DNA of 8,144 nt from MnTg04 sp036443455 (GTDB taxonomy: Bacteria > Pseudomonadota > Gammaproteobacteria > Steroidobacterales > MnTg04), in contig JAZFYI010000113.1 in assembly GCA_036443455.1 (NCBI GenBank), positions 1 to 8,144 on the forward strand, read 5' to 3'. The first letter of the stretch is position 1, and each line of letters opens with the position of its first letter. The position numbers and the translations under genes are program-made. The notes beneath the pieces are model-generated. The model saw only the letters and a program-made list of their open reading frames with translations, was not told the origin of the DNA and did no database searches. This document shows, piece after piece, positions 1 through 5,199 of this stretch.

Positions 1-1
1 A

Positions 2-256
2 CGTTACGCGGTCGATCTGAACGAACTGGGCTATGGCAACGCCTTTATCACGATAGACAACCAGGGCAACACGATCCCCGCGGTGGCGGCCGATCGCATT
101 TACGCGGCAAGTGTCGTAAATGTAACACCGACTTCCTTTCTGGCAATCGTCGTGCCGCAGCTCAATCAGGCGATCAACGATACCGATTGCGGCAACTTGA
201 TGCTGGACCAGGCCGGTTTCAAAAGTAACTCCGGCGTTAGTACTGACTGCTGGTAG
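2..256 (+). CDS. Type IV pilin-like protein, C-terminal part (5' end outside window)
   Basis: The open frame enters from the left edge and ends at TAG 254-256, giving 84 visible residues. The C-terminal pattern, a Cys at visible residue 63 followed by GNLMLDQAG and a final TDCW with Cys83, matches the disulfide-bounded D-region of PilE-type (minor) pilins. In that family the two cysteines close the C-terminal loop of the globular head, and the protein is exported, cleaved by PilD and assembled into type IV pili. The N-terminal prepilin peptidase site and hydrophobic helix would lie upstream and cannot be checked here. A major pilin or a type II secretion pseudopilin are alternatives, but the short CGNL...DCW ending favours PilE. 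It could be the last gene of a minor pilin operon, since the next gene is on the opposite strand. Confidence 0.75.
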   Translation, partial: RYAVDLNELGYGNAFITIDNQGNTIPAVAADRIYAASVVNVTPTSFLAIVVPQLNQAINDTDCGNLMLDQAGFKSNSGVSTDCW

Positions 257-265
257 AGCCGCAAG

Positions 266-293
266 AAAAAAAATTCGCTGGCAGAATCTGTCC
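266..293 (-). terminator. Possible weak intrinsic terminator for the 147-aa gene
   Basis: Reading the minus strand, an imperfect short hairpin (GG-bulge-CAG, loop, CTG-CC; plus positions 280-293) is followed six bases later by eight T residues (plus positions 273-266). It lies 9-36 bases past the stop of the minus-strand gene, where a terminator is expected. The stem is only about five pairs with a bulge, so the call is tentative. No equivalent hairpin with a T-run was found for the converging pilin gene. Confidence 0.28.
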
Positions 294-301
294 CCTTCAT
301 T

Positions 302-745
302 TTAATTAGTCATATTGGCAACGGTCGCCCTGGCGGTGTTGCGCAAGGCCTTTTCGATTGCGGGAGCCGCGCGGACAAAATCCTGCAATTTTTGCTTGGC
401 GCGGATTTCCGCCTGGCTCATGGGCGCGCCCGATCGACTCTTCGAACCCAGCATGCTGGCGCTGATCAGCCGGACTTGCCAGTAACCGGTAGCTTGCCGT
501 GTGATTTCCCGGACCAGCGCATCGATATCCATAGCGCCGTTGTAATGTTTCCGCAGGTAGTCTGCCCATCGTGAATGCAACTGCCCGGACTCGTGCTGAG
601 TCGCACACAGCACGACGATACTGGCAAGCTCATCGTTGACCGAATCCTCCGTCACGGGCTTTGCGGCCGTCGTCAGGCGCGTATCCTGGGCCTGCACGCC
701 CATGGATACCAGGAGCATCAGGAATACCAGTGTGTATCGGTTCAT
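302..745 (-). CDS. Small secreted protein of unknown function
   Basis: This encodes 147 residues. The N-terminus (MNRYTLVFLMLLVSMGVQAQ) is a clear Sec signal peptide with a likely cleavage after VQA at residue 19, so the mature protein of about 128 residues should be periplasmic or exported. The mature part is polar and probably mostly helical, with a single cysteine at residue 47 and a basic C-terminal third. I do not recognise a family and assign no function. The start is well supported: GGAG (752-755) lies six bases before the ATG on the minus strand, with a TATATT -10-like hexamer upstream. It is a single-gene unit, converging on the pilin gene and divergent from the methyltransferase. 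The antisense frames over this region lack comparable signals. Confidence 0.72.
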   Translation of the reverse strand: MNRYTLVFLMLLVSMGVQAQDTRLTTAAKPVTEDSVNDELASIVVLCATQHESGQLHSRWADYLRKHYNGAMDIDALVREITRQATGYWQVRLISASMLGSKSRSGAPMSQAEIRAKQKLQDFVRAAPAIEKALRNTARATVANMTN

Positions 746-751
746 TGCTGT

Positions 752-755
752 CTCC
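752..755 (-). promoter_or_regulatory. Ribosome binding site of the 147-aa gene
   Basis: GGAG on the minus strand lies six bases ahead of the ATG ending at 745. It fixes this start codon and agrees with the signal peptide beginning immediately after it. Confidence 0.6.
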
Positions 756-772
756 GGATCGTTTCTGGGAGC

Positions 773-778
773 AATATA
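773..778 (-). promoter_or_regulatory. Candidate -10 element (TATATT) of the 147-aa gene
   Basis: TATATT matches the sigma70 -10 consensus at five of six positions and would put the transcript start about 20 bases before the ATG, leaving room for the GGAG site. No good -35 is present at 16-18 bp. The nearest resemblance, TTGGCG, is about 20 bp away and overlaps the TCGCCAAAAG repeats, so an activator or another sigma factor may be needed. Confidence 0.35.
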
Positions 779-797
779 CCACTGGACCGAGTTTGAT

Positions 798-819
798 TCG
801 CCAAAAGTGTCGCCAAAAG
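798..819. repeat. Tandem TCGCCAAAAG direct repeat in a divergent promoter region
   Basis: Two exact copies of TCGCCAAAAG start at 798 and 810, a 12 bp period. They sit between the 147-aa gene (-) and the methyltransferase (+). The second copy is overlapped by the inverted repeat GTGTC-(8 bp)-GACAC at 807-824. Repeats of this kind between divergent genes are typical of a regulator binding site, but no regulator gene is visible here and the role is inferred. Confidence 0.45.
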
Positions 820-850
820 GACACAGGTTTTCCCTAATCCATGAAGGGTT

Positions 851-856
851 TAGAAT
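851..856 (+). promoter_or_regulatory. Candidate -10 element (TAGAAT) for the methyltransferase
   Basis: TAGAAT matches TATAAT at five of six positions. The -35 region 17 bp upstream (TTTTCC at 828-833) is poor. If the element is used, transcription would start near 862-864, at or just after the first possible ATG, which implies a leaderless message from 862 or a true start further in at 871 or 886. Confidence 0.25.
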
Positions 857-861
857 GATGT

Positions 862-1755
862 ATGGTTTGCATGGCGCTCAGTGGAATGAAGGACCGGTAC
901 GTACACGGCAGTTCTGAAAAAGAACAGCGCCGACTGGCCCTGATGAACAAGCTCATCAACCAGGCCTGTCTGCGTGCGCTGGATCCCGGTGGCGAGGAAT
1001 TGGTGCTCGATGTCGGTTGTGGAACGGGAGAGTTCACCCGTGCGATCGCAAGATGCCTGCCGGAGCGTTCCAAGGTTATTGCCATCGAACGAGATCCGGC
1101 GCAACTGGCCACGGCGGTTGATCGGGCGCTGGCGGACAAAGAGGCCGATCTTGTCGATTTTCGTGTCGGCGAAGCCGCATTCCTGCCATTGCGGCAAAAT
1201 GAAATGGGTCGTTTCGACCTGGCGCATACCCGCTTTCTGCTCGAACATGTGAACAACCCGCTGAGCGTCGTGCAAACGATGTTCGAGGCGGTCCGCAACG
1301 GCGGTCGTATCGTGTTGGCCGACGACGATCACGACACGTTGCGCCTGTGGCCGGAGCCGCCCGGTGTCATGGATGCGTGGCGGGCCTACTTTGAAACTTA
1401 CCGGAAAAATGGCAACGACCCGTTTGTCGGGCGGAAACTGGTCCAGTTACTGCACCAGGTCGGCGCCGAACCGCAAAAAAACACGCTGGTGTTTTATGGC
1501 GGCTGCGCGGGCATGCGCGAGTTCAAGGGCATCGTGCACAATCTTTACGAAGTGCTGGGTGGTGCGGCCGAGGAAGTGATCCAGGCCAGGCTAATGAGCG
1601 AAAAGAAATACATCGACGCGTTGTATGCCCTGCGAGATTTTTCGCGGCGGCCGGATGCGGCGCTTTGGTATGGCATCAGCTGGGCCGAGGGCATGAAGCC
1701 CGGGTACGAGAAGACCCGCTACAAACCGACCCAGATCCAGATAAAGAAAAACTGA
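862..1755 (+). CDS. Class I SAM-dependent methyltransferase
   Basis: This encodes 297 residues if started at 862. The Rossmann-fold AdoMet site is clear: motif I VLDVGCGTGEFTR at residues 48-60, the acidic ribose-binding position in VIAIERDP (Glu76), a RVGEAAFLPL segment at 101-110 resembling motif II/III, then FDLAHTRFLLEHV (118-130), the usual post-strand-4 helix of Methyltransf_11/25 proteins. The N-terminal RYVHGSSEKEQRRL is a recurring opening of this subgroup. The C-terminal half (from about 165) is a variable substrate-binding region. The substrate cannot be told from sequence; such proteins are often loosely labelled UbiE-like. The start is uncertain: in-frame ATGs lie at 862, 871 and 886, none with a good ribosome site, and the last would begin MKDRYVHG, which fits the family well. 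The gene ends in TGA one base from the stop of the opposite gene. Confidence 0.85.
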   Translation: MVCMALSGMKDRYVHGSSEKEQRRLALMNKLINQACLRALDPGGEELVLDVGCGTGEFTRAIARCLPERSKVIAIERDPAQLATAVDRALADKEADLVDFRVGEAAFLPLRQNEMGRFDLAHTRFLLEHVNNPLSVVQTMFEAVRNGGRIVLADDDHDTLRLWPEPPGVMDAWRAYFETYRKNGNDPFVGRKLVQLLHQVGAEPQKNTLVFYGGCAGMREFKGIVHNLYEVLGGAAEEVIQARLMSEKKYIDALYALRDFSRRPDAALWYGISWAEGMKPGYEKTRYKPTQIQIKKN

Positions 1756-1756
1756 C

Positions 1757-3859
1757 TCAGTTAGCCGTGCGGAGTTTGGCCAGCGGGTCGCGCGCGAGCA
1801 GTTCCTGGAAACGCGGGTTTTCCCTGAGCGGGTCCCATTGCGGACTTAAACGGAGTTCCCAATTTGTCTGGCCGGCGGGAGTTCCGTACATTTTCTCGAG
1901 CAGGTCGATCCCCTCATCCTGCCTGCCAAGCACGGTCAGCGTGCGGGCACTGCCGGTCAGTATGTAAACGCCAAAAAGATAGTCGCGAGTCAGCGGCAGC
2001 AATTGCTCGGACCGGCGCATCGCTGCCAGCGCTTCTTCTTCCTTGCCAAGATACGCTTGTACCACGCCGAGCGAAGAATAAAGAAACGGTTGCGCGTAGG
2101 AAGAATGGGCCAATCTCGACTCGGAAATTTCCTTTTCCAATAATCGCTCCGTCCGCTCGTAGTAAGGCAGCGCGTCTTCCAATTCTCCAAGCAAAGCGTG
2201 GGCATCCCCAAAGGCCATATCCAGACCCGATACAAAAGCGTTACCGGCCATCAGCATCGATTTTACTTCGGGTCGTTCGAAATCAGCTAACAGACCTTTC
2301 ATGTCTCGCTCATAGCGTCGCAGCTCCAGCAGCGTGTTGATCTGCAGGAGATCCGAGGAAAGGCCGGTCGAAGACAACAACTCGCGCGCCTGGTCCAGGT
2401 CGCCGGTCCAGCGCATCAGGATCGATGCCTTGGCGGCAGCGAACACGCCGATGCTGTCGGGATGGCTTTGCATCGCCTGTTCTACAACGGCCAGCGCTTC
2501 CTGCCAGTTACCATTGTTGTTCAGTGATTCGAGAAGGACGTTAAACGTCATCAGGTTTTCAGGTTCGACGCGCAGCGCTTTCTTCAGCGATTGGATGGCT
2601 GGCTCCCACAGATTCAATCGACGCTGGGTCGTGCCTATTTTCATCAGCAGGTCGCCGTCTTCAGGCATCTGTTCCAGCGCAATCTGGTATTCGAGCAGGG
2701 CACGGCCAAAGTCCGAGCGTGTACGATAGTTGAGGTCGCCGAGCGCAACATGGACCTCGGGGATGTCGCCGCCGAGCGCGATTGCCTTGTTTACCGCATT
2801 TTCCGTAAGCGCCACACGTTCCCGGGTGGTGTCGAACCCGGTCCAGTAAAGCTGGCCATGGACATCGGCCAGCCGGGTCCAGGCCAGCGTGAATTGCGGG
2901 TCGGTTTCAACCGCCTGTTCAAGTAGCGGCAGTGCTTCCCGGTATTTTCTCGACGAATAGTCGGCGCTGCGCAGCATGACGCGTGCCTTCAGATACAGAT
3001 CGTAGGCAGCAACGTTATTCGTCGGCGCCCTGGCGATCAATTGTAGTTCCTCGGGGCTCAGGCTGGCCTGCAGGGCCTCGGCGATCGCCGCCGCGACTTC
3101 CGACTGGATAGCAAAGATGTCGTCGAGGTCGCGATCGAATTTTTCGGCCCACAGATGTTCATCGGTGACCGCGTCGATGAGTTGTGCAGTAATGCGGACC
3201 CGGTCACCGGCGCGGCGTACGCTGCCTTCGAGAATATTCCTGACCCCGAGTTCTTCGGCAATCGCCCGGATATTCTGTTCCTGACCGGAATATTTCATGA
3301 CGCTGGTGCGCGAGACGACCCGCAACGCCTTGATGCGCGACAGTTGGGTCAATACGTCTTCGTGTATGCCATCGGCAAAAAATGCGTTGTCCTGACTGTC
3401 GCTGAGATTGCTAAAGGGCAGGACTGCGATCGATCGGCGCCCGTCTTTTTCCCGCAGCCCAGGTGCCGCATCCTCGTTTTCCGCCAGAGACTGCGAACTC
3501 CCCTGGTATCCGCTGTCCCACGAATGATTGACGGCGAAATACACCAGCGCCATGGCCATCAGGCCGATGATCACGAAATCGAGTTGGCGGCCCGTTTTCG
3601 ATGCGATCGACTGGCTGCGATCTACATCTTTTTCCTTTTTGAGGCCATCGGGCGTAATTTCATAGGCCCAGGCAAAGAACAGGGCGATCGGCAGGCCCAG
3701 CGCCAGCATCAACAGGATAAACCGCCCGGTCCATCCGGGCAGGTTGAGCAACGGCACGATGATATCGGCAATCTGCAGCATCAGCCAGGCGCCGATCAGG
3801 TAAAAAATCGCCACCCGGAAGACATTTCTGCGTTTCAATTCCTCAAAAAAAGAACTCAT
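1757..3859 (-). CDS. Membrane-anchored TolB-like domain and TPR protein (COG5616 type)
   Basis: This encodes 700 residues from the ATG at 3859. The frame stays open to 4117, but the family start is MSSFFEELKRRNVFRVAIFY, with a GAGCGAGG purine stretch just ahead; the extra 86 upstream residues have no family character. Order: hydrophobic segments at about 17-38, 46-65 and 94-110; a TolB-N/FlgO-like domain at about 141-265 beginning RSIAVLPFSNLS and including FADGIHEDVL, LGVRNILEGSV and TDEHLWAEKFDRDL; then TPR-like helical repeats from about 285 to 640. In rhizobia this module is fused to adenylate cyclase domains; here no cyclase or DNA-binding domain is present. The family's function is not established. 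It is probably a signalling or scaffolding protein held at the inner membrane with its repeats in one compartment. A second, broken family member starts at 5109. Confidence 0.85.
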   Translation of the reverse strand: MSSFFEELKRRNVFRVAIFYLIGAWLMLQIADIIVPLLNLPGWTGRFILLMLALGLPIALFFAWAYEITPDGLKKEKDVDRSQSIASKTGRQLDFVIIGLMAMALVYFAVNHSWDSGYQGSSQSLAENEDAAPGLREKDGRRSIAVLPFSNLSDSQDNAFFADGIHEDVLTQLSRIKALRVVSRTSVMKYSGQEQNIRAIAEELGVRNILEGSVRRAGDRVRITAQLIDAVTDEHLWAEKFDRDLDDIFAIQSEVAAAIAEALQASLSPEELQLIARAPTNNVAAYDLYLKARVMLRSADYSSRKYREALPLLEQAVETDPQFTLAWTRLADVHGQLYWTGFDTTRERVALTENAVNKAIALGGDIPEVHVALGDLNYRTRSDFGRALLEYQIALEQMPEDGDLLMKIGTTQRRLNLWEPAIQSLKKALRVEPENLMTFNVLLESLNNNGNWQEALAVVEQAMQSHPDSIGVFAAAKASILMRWTGDLDQARELLSSTGLSSDLLQINTLLELRRYERDMKGLLADFERPEVKSMLMAGNAFVSGLDMAFGDAHALLGELEDALPYYERTERLLEKEISESRLAHSSYAQPFLYSSLGVVQAYLGKEEEALAAMRRSEQLLPLTRDYLFGVYILTGSARTLTVLGRQDEGIDLLEKMYGTPAGQTNWELRLSPQWDPLRENPRFQELLARDPLAKLRTAN

Positions 3860-3889
3860 GCGCCTCGCTCGGATCCCCGGACTCGTCCA

Positions 3890-3917
3890 AGTATGGACAA
3901 TAGCGGCGAATTTGCAA
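3890..3917 (-). promoter_or_regulatory. Candidate sigma70 promoter of the TolB-like/TPR gene
   Basis: On the minus strand TTGCAA (3917-3912) and CATACT (3895-3890) are separated by 16 bp, each matching consensus at four of six positions. Transcription would start near 3883, giving a leader of about 24 bases that contains the GAGCGAGG purine stretch. The -10 lies inside the inverted repeat GTCCA-AGTA-TGGAC (3885-3898), a possible operator. It supports the start at 3859 over the longer open frame to 4117, which would begin upstream of this promoter. Confidence 0.35.
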
Positions 3918-4064
3918 CGAAAGAGCCGCCACCGGTAACAAAAGGCCTGCTTTAGGGGTCTAATTGGTGAAGCGGTCGATGTCGTTTGTGCCGGCATGCA
4001 TGGCCGAATCGATTTTCCATTTGATGACCCGGCGATTTGTCCGGACTGAACCGCCGGGGGCCCC

Positions 4065-5030
4065 ATGAACCAAAAAATCAAACCGATCGTGACTGCAGCC
4101 TTGCTCGTGTTCGTCATGTTGCCGGTGTTGCCTGTGCTTGCACAACGCCATTACGACACCAACATACTCAAAGAAACCTTTGCTTTCGACGACAGCACCC
4201 CCCGCAGCGTGGATTTCGACAAGCTGTACCAGGCTTGCCCCATACGCGACTGCATTCGCTCGATCGACTACCCCAGGTTTGTAACGACGGACGAGGCCGG
4301 TTTCCTGAATGCTGACGACCTGATACTCGGCATCGTTATCGACGGCGATGCGCGCGCTTATCCGGCAAAAATTCTGGATCATCATGAAATCGTCAACGAT
4401 ACGGTCGGCGGCAAGCCGATCGCCATTACCTTTTGCCCCTTATGTGGTTCGGGCGTGGCAGTGAGCCGTGTGATAGGAGATGTCGTAACAGAGTTCGGTG
4501 TATCGGGCATTCTTTATAACAGTGACCTGGTCATGTACGACCGGGCCAGCAATACGCTCTGGAGCCAGATCGAAGTCCTGGGTCTGGCCGGACCCAATAC
4601 CGGTAAAAAACTGGAAACATTGCCGGTTACGATGACGCGCTGGTCTCGCTGGCAAAAAAAGCATCCCGGCGGCAAAGTATTGTCGATCGATACCGGGTTC
4701 GATCAAGACTATTCCACGGACCATTACGCCAAGTATCGAAAGGGAAGAACGATATTCATGCCGGTCTCTGACAAAGACAACCGCGTACATCCGAAAACCG
4801 TCGTGTTCGGCGCCAGCGTCGGCGGGCAGCCTGTTGCGGTTACCGAGGCGGCATTCGAAAAAACCAGCCGGATTGAAGTCAGCCTGGCGGGTCGCGACCT
4901 GGCGTTGTCGATGGCAGACGATGGCAGCGTAACGATCAGCGATCGCGACAGTCATGAGAAATGGAGCACGGGCCGGCTTTTCTGGTTCGCCTGGTACACC
5001 TTCAATCCATCGACCGAACTGGTGAAGTAG
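4065..5030 (+). CDS. Exported DUF3179 domain protein with a CPLC motif
   Basis: This encodes 321 residues. Residues 1-26 form a signal peptide (basic start, hydrophobic core, VLA before Gln27), so the mature protein should be periplasmic. The body matches DUF3179: FPRF-like YPRFV at 70, DDLILGIVIDGDARAYP at 84-100, the conserved HHEIVND (106-112), TFCPLCGSGVA (122-132) and the LYNSDLVMYDRASNTLWSQ-type block at 150-168, followed by a C-terminal FWFAWYTFNPST. Family members are sometimes annotated as (seleno)proteins because a redox cysteine can be replaced by selenocysteine; here both positions (Cys124, Cys127) are cysteine. Histidines 106-107 with the CxxC pair suggest metal binding or redox chemistry, but no activity is established. 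A further pair, Cys58 and Cys63, could form a disulfide. The ribosome site is weak (a G run at 4056-4060). The gene is transcribed away from the TolB-like/TPR gene. Confidence 0.85.
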   Translation: MNQKIKPIVTAALLVFVMLPVLPVLAQRHYDTNILKETFAFDDSTPRSVDFDKLYQACPIRDCIRSIDYPRFVTTDEAGFLNADDLILGIVIDGDARAYPAKILDHHEIVNDTVGGKPIAITFCPLCGSGVAVSRVIGDVVTEFGVSGILYNSDLVMYDRASNTLWSQIEVLGLAGPNTGKKLETLPVTMTRWSRWQKKHPGGKVLSIDTGFDQDYSTDHYAKYRKGRTIFMPVSDKDNRVHPKTVVFGASVGGQPVAVTEAAFEKTSRIEVSLAGRDLALSMADDGSVTISDRDSHEKWSTGRLFWFAWYTFNPSTELVK

Positions 5031-5108
5031 TCCCTTATGTAGTGGAAACACTGCGCCCATGACCCAATTCTGCTAGGTTTAGCGCCACACCCGCGTATGG
5101 CGATAACG

Positions 5109-5186
5109 ATGGGCGAAAACTTTTTCACGGAACTCAAGCGGCGCAACGTGTTGCGCGTCGCATTCGTCTACCTGGTCGCCGCCTGA
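5109..5186 (+). pseudogene. N-terminal remnant of a second TolB-like/TPR (COG5616-type) protein
   Basis: Starting at ATG 5109 (or in frame at 5097), 25 codons read MGEN followed by FFTELKRRNVLRVA and FVYLVAA, then TGA at 5184-5186. Residues from the first Phe match the opening of the intact protein encoded at 1757-3859 at 15 of 21 positions. The intact protein has Trp (TGG) exactly where the fragment has TGA. Downstream no frame resumes the family sequence; the carbamoyltransferase stop on the other strand is only 13 bp away. Third codon positions differ widely from the intact gene, so the fragment comes from a diverged paralogue and not from a recent duplication. The simplest reading is a gene cut by a rearrangement near 5185. 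A functional micropeptide is possible but unlikely. Confidence 0.7.
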
Positions 5187-5199
5187 TTCCGCTTGCCCG

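Noticed and set aside
286..296. AATCTGTCCCC as a trace of a mobile-element end
   Set aside because: Similar short strings recur near some transposases and REP-like sequences, but only one copy is here, with no partner repeat or transposase, so it cannot be supported.
834..1332. Two long open frames antisense to the methyltransferase
   Set aside because: They are rich in Arg/Ser or lack any domain, and they mirror the codon structure of the convincing methyltransferase gene on the other strand.
3155..3955. 266-codon plus-strand open frame opposite the TolB-like/TPR gene
   Set aside because: Its sequence is low-complexity with many Arg, Gln and His residues and no recognisable domain; the opposite frame encodes clear TolB-like and membrane segments.
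3860..4117. Upstream extension of the TolB-like/TPR frame by 86 residues
   Set aside because: The extension covers the likely promoter, has no family similarity, and homologous proteins begin at the short residues just before FFEELKRRNV; the start at 3859 fits better.
5039..5054. Hairpin GTAGTG-GAAA-CACTGC after the DUF3179 gene as a terminator
   Set aside because: The six-pair stem with one G-U pair and GAAA loop is neat, but no T-run follows and the stem is not GC-rich, so it does not meet the pattern of an intrinsic terminator.
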